Source: Streptomyces sp. TLI_235
GTDB lineage: Bacteria > Actinomycetota > Actinomycetes > Streptomycetales > Streptomycetaceae
Direction of reading: 5' to 3'
DNA length: 64,000 nucleotides
Assembly: GCA_002300355.1 (NCBI GenBank)
Contig: NSGV01000001.1
Coordinates: forward strand, 2,666,001 to 2,730,000
Position 1 is the stretch's first letter. Each line of letters starts with the position of its first letter. The position numbers were made by a program, and so were the translations under genes. The notes under the pieces were generated by a model, which was not told the origin of the DNA, did no database searches, and saw only the letters and a list, made by a program, of their open reading frames with translations. Shown one piece after another: positions 44,775 to 55,877 of this stretch.

Positions 44775-44991
44775 GACAGTGTGTCCTTAACTGTCCGGTT
44801 CGCCCCGGCACGAAGGTGGCGTGACCAGCGGGGGAAAGTGGCATGCCGCGTAGCTAGACGCACGACGCTGTGGGCCTGACGCGCACTCGGAAGTGTATCG
44901 GCGGGCTAATGGCCGGGCTGCTCCCGTCCGGAGAAATCACCCGGACGGGAACAGCCGGCTTGTACAAGGGGGGATGGCCCCCCGGAGGTGC

Positions 44992-46638
<1,647 letters not shown>

Positions 46639-46658
46639 CTATCGGTTGGTCGGGGCCG

Positions 46659-48512
46659 TCAGTCGAGGTCGTCGCCGAAGTCGGGGCGGACGCCCCGGGC
46701 GAACAGGATCTCGTCGTTGCTGGTGCCGGCGGCCACCATCGGCCAGACCATGGCGTCCTGGTGGACGATGAAGTCGATGACGACCGGGCGGTCGTTGATC
46801 TCCATCGCCTGCTTGATCACGGCGTCGAGGTCCTCCGGGCGCTCGCAGCGCAGTCCGACGCAGCCCATCGCCTCGGAGAGCAGCACGAAGTCCGGGATCC
46901 GGGTGCCCTGGGCCGGCGGCTCCTTGCCGTCGTGCTCCGGGCCGGCGTGCAGCACGGTGTTGGAGTAGCGCTGGTTGTAGAACAGCGTCTGCCACTGGCG
47001 GACCATGCCGAGCGAGCCGTTGTTGATGACCGCGACCTTGATCGGGATGTTGTTCAGGGCGCAGGTGACGAGCTCCTGATTGGTCATCTGGAAGCAGCCG
47101 TCGCCGTCGATCGCCCAGACCGCGGTGTCGGGCTTGCCGGCCTTGGCGCCCATGGCGGCCGGGACGGCGTAGCCCATGGTGCCCGCGCCGCCGGAGTTGA
47201 GCCAGGTGGCCGGCTTCTCGAACCGGATGAACTGACTGGCCCACATCTGGTGCTGGCCGACGCCGGCCGCGTAGATGGCGTCCGGGCCGACCAACTGGCC
47301 GATCCGCTCGATGACCTGCTGGGGGGACAGCTCGCCGGCGGGGGCGGGCTCGTAGCCGAGCGGGTAGGTGCGCTTCCACTCGTCGAGCTTGGCCCACCAG
47401 TCCGCGTAGTCGCCCTTGTGGCCGGCGTCGTACTCGGCCTGGACGGCGACGATCAGGTCGGCGATGACCTCGCGGGCGTCGCCGACGATCGGGACGTCGG
47501 CGGGGCGGTTCTTGCCGATCTCGGCGGGGTCGATGTCGGCGTGCACGACCTTGGCGTTGGGGGCGAAGCTGTCCAGCCTGCCGGTGACGCGGTCGTCGAA
47601 GCGGGCGCCGAGGGTGAACAGCAGGTCGGCCTTCTGCAGGGCGGTGACGGCCGGCACCGAGCCGTGCATGCCGGGCATGCCCAGGTGCTGCGGGTGGCTG
47701 TCGGGGAAGACGCCGATCGCCATCAGGGTGGTGACGACCGGGGCGCCGGTCAGCTCGGCGAGGATGCGCAGCTCGGAGCTGGCGCTGGCCTTGAGCACGC
47801 CGCCGCCGACGTAGAGCACCGGCCGCTTGGCGTTGACCAGCATCCGCGCGGCCTCGCGGATCTGCTTGGCGTGCGGCTTGGTGACCGGGCGGTAGCCGGG
47901 CAGCGAGGTCTCGACCGGCCAGCGGAAGGTGGTGGTGGCCTGCAGGGCGTCCTTGGCGACGTCGACGAGGACCGGGCCGGGGCGGCCGGTGGCGGCGATG
48001 TGGAAGGCCTCGGCGATGACCCGGGGGATCTCGGCCGGGTCGGTCACCAGGAAGTTGTGCTTGGTGATCGGCATGGTGATGCCGCAGATGTCCGCCTCCT
48101 GGAAGGCGTCGGTGCCGATCGCCTTGGAGGCGACCTGGCCGGTGATCGCGACGATCGGGACGGAGTCCATGTAGGCGTCGGCGATCGGGGTGACCAGGTT
48201 GGTGGCGCCGGGGCCGGAGGTGGCCATGCAGACGCCGACGCGGCCGGTGGCCTGCGCGTAGCCGGTGGCCGCATGGCCGGCGCCCTGCTCGTGGCGGACC
48301 AGGATGTGGCGGACCTTGGTGGAGTCCATCAGCGGGTCGTACGCCGGGAGGATCGCGCCACCGGGGATACCGAAGACGGTGTCGGCCCCTACGGCCTCGA
48401 GGGAGCGGATGAGCGACTGCGCTCCGGTCATCGTCTCGACGGTGGTCTGCTGACCCGGAGCGTGGGCTGCCGGGGTGTCCCCGCGGCGGGGGGATGCGGC
48501 GTGCTCAGTCAT
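46659..48512 (-). CDS. ilvB: Acetolactate synthase catalytic subunit
   Basis: IlvB is a TPP- and FAD-dependent enzyme that condenses two pyruvates, or pyruvate and 2-oxobutyrate, for valine/leucine or isoleucine synthesis. The 617-residue protein has the catalytic Glu in [14 protein letters not shown], the FAD-binding middle domain ([15 protein letters not shown]), and the TPP motif [22 protein letters not shown] 48512 follows an AAGAGA ribosome site; the first 28 residues are a low-complexity extension. Expression is governed by the leader peptide and hairpin upstream (48657-48774). The gene begins the ilvBNC operon. Confidence 0.97.
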   Translation of the reverse strand: MTEHAASPRRGDTPAAHAPGQQTTVETMTGAQSLIRSLEAVGADTVFGIPGGAILPAYDPLMDSTKVRHILVRHEQGAGHAATGYAQATGRVGVCMATSGPGATNLVTPIADAYMDSVPIVAITGQVASKAIGTDAFQEADICGITMPITKHNFLVTDPAEIPRVIAEAFHIAATGRPGPVLVDVAKDALQATTTFRWPVETSLPGYRPVTKPHAKQIREAARMLVNAKRPVLYVGGGVLKASASSELRILAELTGAPVVTTLMAIGVFPDSHPQHLGMPGMHGSVPAVTALQKADLLFTLGARFDDRVTGRLDSFAPNAKVVHADIDPAEIGKNRPADVPIVGDAREVIADLIVAVQAEYDAGHKGDYADWWAKLDEWKRTYPLGYEPAPAGELSPQQVIERIGQLVGPDAIYAAGVGQHQMWASQFIRFEKPATWLNSGGAGTMGYAVPAAMGAKAGKPDTAVWAIDGDGCFQMTNQELVTCALNNIPIKVAVINNGSLGMVRQWQTLFYNQRYSNTVLHAGPEHDGKEPPAQGTRIPDFVLLSEAMGCVGLRCERPEDLDAVIKQAMEINDRPVVIDFIVHQDAMVWPMVAAGTSNDEILFARGVRPDFGDDLD

Positions 48513-48656
48513 CTGCCTGTCTCTTCTCGGGTTCTGCCGGCCCGGGCAGTTGAGGGTCCTGCCGTGCGTCGGACCGGTAAGCCGGCTCTGCCCCAATCGT
48601 CCCGATTTACGGCGCTTGGGGCCAGTGGTCTTGCAGGGGTGGAACAGTTCGCGTGC

Positions 48657-48693
48657 AACAAAAAACCCCTCGTGCCCAGGGCATGCGAGGGGT
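48657..48693 (-). terminator. Attenuator hairpin of the ilvB leader
   Basis: On the minus strand ACCCCTCG pairs with CGAGGGGT (48693-48686 with 48672-48665) around an inner GC-rich stem, followed by TTTTTTGTTG. It lies 40 bases after the leader-peptide stop and about 145 bases before ilvB. Confidence 0.9.
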
Positions 48694-48732
48694 GGCGCGT
48701 CGGCCTGTCTGGAGTGGAGCGCAAGGGCCCAC

Positions 48733-48774
48733 TCAGCCGACGCGCCCGCCAAGTACGAGAATTCGGGTGCGCAT
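48733..48774 (-). CDS. ilvB leader peptide
   Basis: A 13-residue frame reads [13 protein letters not shown] and stops. Four regulatory codons in a row (Ile-Leu-Val-Leu) make the ribosome a sensor for all three branched-chain amino acids, controlling the hairpin at 48657-48693. This matches the known Streptomyces ilvB leader as I recall it. The ribosome site is weak (GAGGA, 11 bases upstream). Confidence 0.9.
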   Translation of the reverse strand: MRTRILVLGGRVG

Positions 48775-48807
48775 GGCACCGACCATCCTCCCCCGCAGCA
48801 GGGGGTG

Positions 48808-51800
48808 TCAAGCTGGTGGGACGGAGGTCTCACCATGCGGACCCCCGGACGGACCCCCCACGGCGTGGCGTTCCGGCAGGTCGGAGGGGGTGTGCCGGGG
48901 AACCGCCCGGCCCTGGGCCGCCTCCGCGCGGCCACCCGGTCGGACGTCCGCGGCGAGGTGCGGGCGGCGCCCCGCCGACGGCCCGGCCGGCCGCGGCACC
49001 GGGTAGGAGCGGCGGGCCAGCGCCCGGCGCAGCCGCGGCTCGTCCAGCGGCGGGGCGAAGGCCGGGCCCTGGGCCTGCCGGCAGCCCAGCTCCTGCAGCA
49101 CGGCGACCTGCCGGGGGTGGTCCACGCCCTCGGCGGCGGTCACCAGGCCGAGGTCCCGGCCGAGCCGCAGCGCGTGCCCGACCAGGGCCCGGGCGAGGGC
49201 CGAGTCGGCGACCTCCTGGACGAGGCTGCGGTCGAGCCCGAGGGTGTCCAGCGGCAGCCGGGCGAGCGCGCCGAGCGAACCGCCGCCCGCGCCGAAGCCG
49301 CCGACCGCGGTGGACACGCCGAGCCGGCGGAGCGCGGCGAGCCGCCGGGCCACCTCCTCGGCGGTGCGGTCCGGGCCGGTTCTGGCCAGCTCGACCACCA
49401 GCTGGTCGGCGGGCAGGCCGGTCTCGCGCAGGACGCCGGCCACCGTCTCGTACAGACCGGGGGCGCAGATCCGCTCGGCGGTGAGTCGGATCCTGACGGG
49501 GACCGAGCCGGCCCGGTCGCGGCGGCGGGCAGCGGCGGCGGCGACCGCCTCCTGGAGCAGCCAGCGGGCGAAGCGGGCGGCCGCGTCGCCGTGCTCGGCG
49601 GTGCGCAGGAACTCGGACGGGGTGAGCAGCCGCCCCTGGGCGGAGCGCCAGCGGGGCTGGGCGTCGACGCCGACCACCACGCCGGTGGCGAGGTCCACGA
49701 CGGGCTGGTGGAGCAGGGTGAAGCCGCCCTCGCGAACGGCGGTGCGCAGCCGGGCCTCCAGCTCGCTGCGGCGCTCGACCTCGGCCCGCATGCCGGGCCG
49801 GTAGAGCACCACCCGGCCCTTGCCCTGGGACTTGGCGCGGTACATCGCGAGGTCGGCGTTGCGCATCAGCTCGTCGGTGGCGGCCTTCGGGTCGACGCCC
49901 CGGGCCGCCCGGTCGGAGCCCTGCTCGGGGCCCTGCTCGGAGTGCCGGCCGGGTGCCTGGTCGGAGCGCTGGTCGGAGTCTCGATAGGGGCGGCGGTCGG
50001 GGGCGGCGAAGGCGATGCCGATGCTGGCGGCGACGCCGAGTTCGACCCCGCCGATCCAGTAGGGCTCGGAGAGCGCGGCACGGACCCGCTCGGCGAGGTC
50101 GCGGACCCGGTCCGGGCCGAGCCGGCCGCGGACCAGCACCGCGAACTCGTCGCCGCCGAAGCGGGCCACGGTGTCCCCGGCCCGCACCGCGCGGCGCAGC
50201 CGGCCGGCCGCCTGGACGAGCAGTTCGTCGCCGGCCTGGTGGCCGACGCTGTCGTTGACCGCCTTGAAGCCGTCCAGGTCGAGGAAGAGGACGGCGACGC
50301 CGTCCCGGTCGCCGGCGCGCCGGCCGCCGTCCTCGGCGCCGCCTCCGCCGAGGGCCGCGACGAGCCGCTGGACGAACAGCGCCCGGTTGGGCAGGTCGGT
50401 GAGCGGGTCGTGGAAGGCGTTGTGCTGGAGCTGGGCCTGGAGGGCGACCCGTTCGGTGACGTCGCGGCTGTTGAGGATGAGCCCGTCGCGGTGCCGGTTG
50501 AGGGTGGACTCCACGTGCAGCCACTCGCCGGTGCCGGAGCGGATGCGGCACTCGACCCGGGCGGAGGGCTCGGTGCTCTCGGCGAGGCCGGGCAGGTGGC
50601 CGCGGGCAAGGAAGCGGCGGACATCGCGGAGCACCCGCCCGACGTCGTCGGGGTGCACCAGGTCGAGCAGGTTGCCGCCGACGAGTTCCTCCGGGTCCCG
50701 GGAGTAGACGCCGAGGGCGGCGGGGCTGACGTAGGAGAGCACGCCGTCGGCGGCGGCGATCATGATGACGTCGCTGGAGCCCTGGACCAGGGAGCGGAAG
50801 TGCGCCTCCTTGTGGGCGAGCTCCTGGGCGAGGGAGAGGTTGTCGAGCAGCATCACGCCCTGCCGGACGATCAGGGCGAGGCCGACCGTGCAGGCGGCGG
50901 CGAGCACCACCCGGTCGACCGGGTGGTCGTCGCCGAGGGCGTTGTTGAGGATGCCGGCGGTGCATACGGCGGCCGCGGCGTACGGGGTGAGGGCGCTGAA
51001 GGTGGAGGCGACCCGGCGACGGGGCACACCGCCCGCGGAGGGGTGCTCGCGGGAGGAGCGGCGGGCGTCCGGGGACCACGGCGCCCAGGCGAGCAGCAGG
51101 CTGCCGGCGAACCAGCCGGCGTCGAGCAGTTCGCCCGAGTGGTAGCTGCTGCGCAGCTCCGGCGAGGTGAACAGGGCGTCGCAGACCACGGTCACGGCGA
51201 GGGCGAGCATCGCGGTGTGGACGGCGGCCCGGTTGCCGTCCCGCCGCCGGAAGCGCAGGCCGACGACCAGGCTGACCAGCAGGATGTCCATCACCGGGTA
51301 GGCGAGGGCGAGCGCGACCTCCATCGGGTCGCCGGACTGGCCCTGGGCGGTGCGGCCGAGGGCGAGGCTCCAGCTGAGGGTGAACAGCGAGCCGGCGACC
51401 AGCCAGCCGTCGAGAAGCAGGCAGAACCAGCCGGCCGGGGTGCGGGGGCGCTGGGCCAGCACCAGCAGGCCGGTGATGGCGAGCGGGGCGAAGAGCAGGA
51501 AGGCGTAGTCGGCGGGCGAGTCCTGCGGCACTGGGGTCTCCAGCACCACCTCGTACCAGCCCCAGGCGCCGTTGCCGAAGGCCACCACGGCGGAGGCGAG
51601 GCCGAAGAGCAGCCAGGCCGAGCGGGCGGGGCCGCCGCCGCGGAGGCTGTGCGCGAGGCAGGAGAGGGCGGCCGCGGCCGCGGCCGCGGCGAGGCCGAAG
51701 TCACCCATGACGAGGGAGACCTCGCGGGAGCCACCCCAGCCGACGGCGGCGCCGGTGGTGTATCCGGCGCAGAGCAGGGTGAGCAGGGCGGCCGGGACGC

Positions 51801-52020
51801 CGATGCGGCCGGTGTACCCGGCGCGGCGGCGGCACGGGGCGTTCTCCGTGGACGGCGTGGACGGCGTGGCCGGCGTGGCCGGCGTGGCCGGCGTGGCCGG
51901 CGTGGGCGGCGTGGGCGGCGTGGGCGGCGTGGGCGGCGCAGACGCTGCGGACTCGGCGGGCGCTGCGGTCGTGGCTGTGGCGGGGGTCGCGGCGGGCAGC
52001 ACCGCATCGGTGGAGTTCAC
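48808..52020 (-). CDS. cdgC: Membrane PAS-GGDEF protein with degenerate EAL domain
   Basis: The 1070-residue c-di-GMP protein has a Thr/Pro-rich disordered start, about eight or more membrane helices (roughly 70-390), a PAS domain ([22 protein letters not shown], about 405-520), a GGDEF domain with intact FGGDEF (about 620) and an RAGD inhibitory site five residues before it, then an EAL-like domain. In the EAL-like part EAL has become DAQ (VGVDAQPRW) and DDFG has become GGFG, so hydrolysis is unlikely. I predict a diguanylate cyclase with a non-catalytic EAL. GTG 52020 follows GGAGGGGGAG. The place upstream of ilvB fits CdgC of S. coelicolor. Confidence 0.88.
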   Translation of the reverse strand: MNSTDAVLPAATPATATTAAPAESAASAPPTPPTPPTPPTPATPATPATPATPSTPSTENAPCRRRAGYTGRIGVPAALLTLLCAGYTTGAAVGWGGSREVSLVMGDFGLAAAAAAAALSCLAHSLRGGGPARSAWLLFGLASAVVAFGNGAWGWYEVVLETPVPQDSPADYAFLLFAPLAITGLLVLAQRPRTPAGWFCLLLDGWLVAGSLFTLSWSLALGRTAQGQSGDPMEVALALAYPVMDILLVSLVVGLRFRRRDGNRAAVHTAMLALAVTVVCDALFTSPELRSSYHSGELLDAGWFAGSLLLAWAPWSPDARRSSREHPSAGGVPRRRVASTFSALTPYAAAAVCTAGILNNALGDDHPVDRVVLAAACTVGLALIVRQGVMLLDNLSLAQELAHKEAHFRSLVQGSSDVIMIAAADGVLSYVSPAALGVYSRDPEELVGGNLLDLVHPDDVGRVLRDVRRFLARGHLPGLAESTEPSARVECRIRSGTGEWLHVESTLNRHRDGLILNSRDVTERVALQAQLQHNAFHDPLTDLPNRALFVQRLVAALGGGGAEDGGRRAGDRDGVAVLFLDLDGFKAVNDSVGHQAGDELLVQAAGRLRRAVRAGDTVARFGGDEFAVLVRGRLGPDRVRDLAERVRAALSEPYWIGGVELGVAASIGIAFAAPDRRPYRDSDQRSDQAPGRHSEQGPEQGSDRAARGVDPKAATDELMRNADLAMYRAKSQGKGRVVLYRPGMRAEVERRSELEARLRTAVREGGFTLLHQPVVDLATGVVVGVDAQPRWRSAQGRLLTPSEFLRTAEHGDAAARFARWLLQEAVAAAAARRRDRAGSVPVRIRLTAERICAPGLYETVAGVLRETGLPADQLVVELARTGPDRTAEEVARRLAALRRLGVSTAVGGFGAGGGSLGALARLPLDTLGLDRSLVQEVADSALARALVGHALRLGRDLGLVTAAEGVDHPRQVAVLQELGCRQAQGPAFAPPLDEPRLRRALARRSYPVPRPAGPSAGRRPHLAADVRPGGRAEAAQGRAVPRHTPSDLPERHAVGGPSGGPHGETSVPPA
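51848..51938. repeat. 9-bp tandem repeat in the cdgC N-terminus
   Basis: About ten imperfect copies of a 9-bp unit (GTGGCCGGC/GTGGGCGGC on the plus strand) encode a run of Thr-Pro-rich tripeptides in the disordered cytoplasmic start of CdgC. Copy number may vary between strains without shifting the frame. Confidence 0.85.
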
Positions 52021-52330
52021 TCGACATCTCCCCCTCCGGCCCGGGGCTCGTCCGCTCCCGGACCTCGGCTGTGCGGCGGCGCGGCTCGCGATCTGACGCC
52101 TCGTCAACATCATGTCGCGGGGGGCCCGTTCCGCCGTGCCGTACCGGTGTTCCCACGCGGGACACTACACCACTGCCGTCACGCAACGGCACGTGCATTC
52201 AACTTAGAGTAATGAGCGGCGGGGCTGCGGAGGCGCTGGTCCAGTCCTTCCCGCGGGTGTCGGCGGCGCACTGCCGAGAGGCGCGCGCTTGCTTGCGCCC
52301 CTCGCGCCCCCCGTTCGGCTCAAGCGGCCG
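52021..52330. other. Gap between the LAL regulator and cdgC
   Basis: This 310-bp gap contains the cdgC ribosome site and presumably its promoter (AT-richer around 52170-52215). The left part is the 3' flank of the LAL gene. No gene is recognised. Confidence 0.5.
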
Positions 52331-55300
52331 TCAGACGGCGCTCTGGGCCTCGAAGAGCCGCAGCCGGTGGGCGACCGCCGCCGCCTCGCCGCGGCCGCTC
52401 ACCCCGAGCTTGGCGAGGATGTTGGAGACGTGCACGCTGGCGGTCTTCGGCGAGATGTACAGCTCCTCGGCGATCTGCCGGTTCGTGCGGCCCAGGGTGA
52501 GCAGCCGCAGGACGTCCCGCTCGCGCGGGGTGAGGCCGAGCGCGGGCTCCTCGGCGGCCGGCTCGTCGGCGCGGCGGCCGGGCGTGCTCTCCGCGGTCAG
52601 CCGGGCGCGCTCGGCCAGGTGTGCGGCCTCCTCCTGCAGGAAGCGGTCGCCGCTGGCGCGGGCCGTGTCGGCGGCCTCCTTGAGCAGCACGCGGGCCTCG
52701 TCCCGGCCGCCCGCCGCGGCCGCGCTCTCGGCGGCCCGCAGCAGGGCCAGCGCCAGCGGGCCCGGCAGGCCGACCGGCCGCAGCTCGGCAATCGCGGCGG
52801 CCCAGTGCTCGCGGGGGTCCTCGCCGCGGGCCCGGGCGAGTTCGCCGTCCAGCAGCCGGGCCCAGGCCCGGTGCAGCGGGACGAGCGGGTCGAGCCGGGC
52901 GGCGGTCTCGGCGATCCGCCGCAGCACGACCGGCCGGCCGAGGTCGGCGGCGGGCAGGCCGCGCGAGTCGGCCTCCGCGCCGGCGCCGTGCGCGAGCAGC
53001 GGCAGCAGCAGCGCCTCGTGGCCGGCCGTGAGCTCGATGTCGAGCACGGCGAGCAGCTCGGCCCGGGCGTCGAGCGGCCGGCCCTGCCGGGTGTGGATCC
53101 GGACGGCCAGCATCGCGGACGGCAGGACGTTCTGCGGCTGGCGGGCGAGGTCGGCGGCGCGGGCCCGGCGGTTGAGCTCGGCGGCCCGGTCCAGGTCGCC
53201 CGCGAGGAAGCGCAGCTCGCCGCGGAGCCGGTCGAGGAACTCGTGGTACGGGTCGAGCGGCGGCCCGTACTCCCAGGAGTCCAGGGTCGCGGCTGCCTCG
53301 GCGCAGCGGCCGAGGGCGGTGAGCGCCTCCACCAGGTTGCCGGTGAGGCAGCCGCCGGCGGTGCCGAGCAGCCCGGTGCTCCCGGCCACCTGGAGGCCTT
53401 CGCGGGAGCACTCCAGGGCCTCCTCGGAGCGGCCGAGGCTCTGCAGCATGCAGGACAGGTTGTTGAGGCCGCGGCAGAGCACGTCGGCGGTGCCCAGTTC
53501 GCGGGCACGCTCGATGGCGTCCCGCAGCAGGGCGATCGCGCGGTCCGGCTCGCCGAACTCGCCGTAGAGGCCGGCGAGGGTGATCCGGGCGTGCTGCTCG
53601 ACCGCGTCGGCGCCGACCCGGCGGGCGATGTCGGCGGCCTGCTCGGCGACGGCCATGTGCTCCCGGCCGGGGTTGCCGAGCATGCCCTGGGCGGCGTCCA
53701 TGGCGAGCACCTCGGCCTGCACGGCGGACGGCCCGAGTCCGGAGACCAGCCGGTAGGCGTACTGGATCTCGCCGCCGTCGGGCCGCTCCAGGTGGCCGCA
53801 GGTCTTGGCGAGCTGCACCCGGAACCAGGCGGCGCGGGCCGGGTCGGTGTCCTCGTCGAGCCGTGCGAGGGCCTGCTTGACGAGGCCGATCGCGCGGTCC
53901 CAGTCGCCGCTGCGGCGGGCCGCGACGACCGCCTCGGCCAGCACGTCGACGAGTTGCAGGCCGGCGCAGTCCTGCTCGTGCCGGTCGCCGGCGCAGCCGC
54001 AGGAGGGGTAGGTCTCGGCCCGGTCGTGGGGGCGGACGGGCGTGCTGCGGACGGTCTCCGGCACCTCGTCCCAGAGTTCGAGGACGCGCTCCAGCATGCG
54101 CAGCTGCTCGGCGAAGGCGTTGCGGCGGTGGGCCTGCAGGGCCGCGTCCAGGGCGGTGGGCAGCGCCCGGTCCGGTTCGTGCGCGTGGTACCAGTAGTCG
54201 GCCAGCCGGGCGTCGAGCGCCTCGCCTCGGACGAGGCCGGGCTCGGCCGCCAGGACGGCGGCGAAGCGGCGGTTGATGCGGTGCCGCTCGCCGGGCAGCA
54301 GGTCGTCGGAGACCGCCTCGCGGACGAGGGCGTGCCGGAAGCAGTAGCCGTCGCCGTCGGTGTCGGGCCGCAGCACGCCGGCGCCGACGGCGGTGCGCAG
54401 CGCCTCGATGAGCGCCTCCTCGGGGTCGTCGAGGACGGCGGCGAGCAGGTCGTGCTCGACCCTGGTGCCGCCCTCGGCGGCGAGCCGCAGCACCTGCTGG
54501 GCCTCGTCGGGCAGGGTCTCCACGCGGACGAGCAGGATGTCGCGGAGGCTGTCGGGGATGCCGACGGTGCATCCCTCCCGCTGGGCGGCGGCGAGCTGCT
54601 CGACGAAGAACGGGTTGCCCTCTGCCCGCCGGTGGATGCGGTCGACCAGGACCCGGTCGGGGGTCGGGGTGCCGAGGATGCCGGCCAGCTGGGCGGCGGT
54701 CTCGGCGGGGCCGAAGCGCTCCAGGTCGATCCGCCGGACGGTGCGCAGCCGCTCGAGTTCGGCGAGGTAGGGCCGGAGCGGGTGGCGCCGGTGCAGGTCG
54801 TCGCTGCGGTAGGTGGCGACCACGAGCACCCGGGCGCGGTGCAGGGTGCGGATCAGGTAGGCGAGCAGGTCCCGGGTGGAGCGGTCGGACCAGTGCAGGT
54901 CCTCGACCACCAGGACGAGGGTGCGGTCCTCGGCGAGGCGCTCGACCAGGCGCGCGGTGTGGTCGAACAGCCGGGCGCGGCCGAACTCGTCGTTGGGGCC
55001 GGCGTCGGCCTCGCCGAACTCGGGCATCAGGCGGGCCAGGTGCCCCTCCATACCGGCCGCTGCCTCTTCGAAGGCCGGGCCGAGCTCGCTGTGCAGCCGG
55101 CGCAGGGCGGTGGCCAGCGGGCCGTAGGGCAGGCCCTCGGCGCCGACCTCCAGGCAGCCGCCGACGGCGGCGACGGCCGGTGCGGCGACGCCGTGCAGGA
55201 ACTCCTCGACGAGCCGGGTCTTGCCGATGCCGGCCTCGCCGCCGACCAGCACGGCCCGGGGTTCGCCCGCGGCGGCGCGGGCCAGCGCGGCATGGAGGAA

Positions 55301-55366
55301 CTCGCTCTCGCGGCCGCGGCCGACCATGACAGGGCTGACCGAAATCTGCTCCATGCTGGCGAGCAT
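52331..55366 (-). CDS. LAL-family (large ATP-binding) LuxR-type transcription regulator
   Basis: The protein, about 1011 residues, has an N-terminal AAA ATPase with Walker A GGEAGIGKTRL (42-52) and Walker B LVLVVEDLHWSD (about 137-148), a long helical TPR-like middle, and a C-terminal LuxR helix-turn-helix (LGLTPRERDVLRLLTLGRTNRQIAEELYISPKTASVHVSNILAKLGV, about 945-990). LAL proteins activate specific operons on ligand/ATP binding. The middle part has a CGCAGDRHEQDC cysteine cluster. Start: ATG 55366 (MLASMEQISVSPVMVGR) or ATG 55354; neither has a clear ribosome site. The target genes are unknown. Confidence 0.88.
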   Translation of the reverse strand: MLASMEQISVSPVMVGRGRESEFLHAALARAAAGEPRAVLVGGEAGIGKTRLVEEFLHGVAAPAVAAVGGCLEVGAEGLPYGPLATALRRLHSELGPAFEEAAAGMEGHLARLMPEFGEADAGPNDEFGRARLFDHTARLVERLAEDRTLVLVVEDLHWSDRSTRDLLAYLIRTLHRARVLVVATYRSDDLHRRHPLRPYLAELERLRTVRRIDLERFGPAETAAQLAGILGTPTPDRVLVDRIHRRAEGNPFFVEQLAAAQREGCTVGIPDSLRDILLVRVETLPDEAQQVLRLAAEGGTRVEHDLLAAVLDDPEEALIEALRTAVGAGVLRPDTDGDGYCFRHALVREAVSDDLLPGERHRINRRFAAVLAAEPGLVRGEALDARLADYWYHAHEPDRALPTALDAALQAHRRNAFAEQLRMLERVLELWDEVPETVRSTPVRPHDRAETYPSCGCAGDRHEQDCAGLQLVDVLAEAVVAARRSGDWDRAIGLVKQALARLDEDTDPARAAWFRVQLAKTCGHLERPDGGEIQYAYRLVSGLGPSAVQAEVLAMDAAQGMLGNPGREHMAVAEQAADIARRVGADAVEQHARITLAGLYGEFGEPDRAIALLRDAIERARELGTADVLCRGLNNLSCMLQSLGRSEEALECSREGLQVAGSTGLLGTAGGCLTGNLVEALTALGRCAEAAATLDSWEYGPPLDPYHEFLDRLRGELRFLAGDLDRAAELNRRARAADLARQPQNVLPSAMLAVRIHTRQGRPLDARAELLAVLDIELTAGHEALLLPLLAHGAGAEADSRGLPAADLGRPVVLRRIAETAARLDPLVPLHRAWARLLDGELARARGEDPREHWAAAIAELRPVGLPGPLALALLRAAESAAAAGGRDEARVLLKEAADTARASGDRFLQEEAAHLAERARLTAESTPGRRADEPAAEEPALGLTPRERDVLRLLTLGRTNRQIAEELYISPKTASVHVSNILAKLGVSGRGEAAAVAHRLRLFEAQSAV

Positions 55367-55473
55367 GGCACAGGATTCGGACACGAACTGAGATGCGGTC
55401 CCAGGGAGTGGACGGCCGAGAGGGAGGACGCCACGGGCGTCCTCCCCGGTCGGCTCCGCGGCGCCGCGGGCCA

Positions 55474-55659
55474 TCAGCATCCGGCCGGTCCGGCGGTGCG
55501 CAGCGGCGCCGCCGGGGCGTGCCGCAGGCTCCGGGCGAACCGGCGCAGTCTGCCGGCCTGCGGTCCGCCGGCCCGTGCGGCCTCGTGGGCCAGCCGCTCC
55601 AGTCCGGCCCGGTGCTCGAGTTCCCGCTGGCGCTGCAGGAAGAGCTCGTACTCCATCAC
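55474..55659 (-). CDS. Unrecognised 61-residue protein
   Basis: MMEYELFLQRQRELEHRAGLERLAHEAARAGG is an amphipathic helical start, followed by an Arg/Ala-rich end. The GTG at 55659 (or ATG 55656) is preceded by GAGGTG, 7 bases away, and third positions are nearly all G/C, so coding is likely. No known domain. It lies upstream of the LAL regulator on the same strand; a link is not shown. Confidence 0.6.
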   Translation of the reverse strand: MMEYELFLQRQRELEHRAGLERLAHEAARAGGPQAGRLRRFARSLRHAPAAPLRTAGPAGC

Positions 55660-55796
55660 GGCGGTTCACCTCGTTCTGTCCCGGTCCTCCGTGGTTCTGC
55701 TACCGAGACTCCGCCGTGAGGGGTGGGGGGCACATCGGGAGGCTGCCGGATCTTCCGGGGGCGGCGGGCTCAGACGCCGGGTGCCGGGGACGGAGA

Positions 55797-55837
55797 AGGC
55801 CCGTGCCCGCCCCCTTAGTCGGGGCGGGCACGGGCCT
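55797..55837 (-). terminator. Terminator of gatB
   Basis: A perfect 17-bp stem (55797-55813 with 55821-55837), loop CTTAGTC, lies 41 bases after the gatB stop. On the minus strand it is followed by TCTCC. Confidence 0.85.
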
Positions 55838-55877
55838 GCTGCCGGTCTGAGGTACCTCAGAGCGGACGGCGGGGGCC

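Noticed and set aside
44926..44950. Inverted repeat CCCGTCCGG...CCGGACGGG after ilvC as its terminator
   Set aside because: The stem is real but lies about 45 bases after the stop without a T-run and serA reads in the same direction away from it; not strong enough to list as a terminator.
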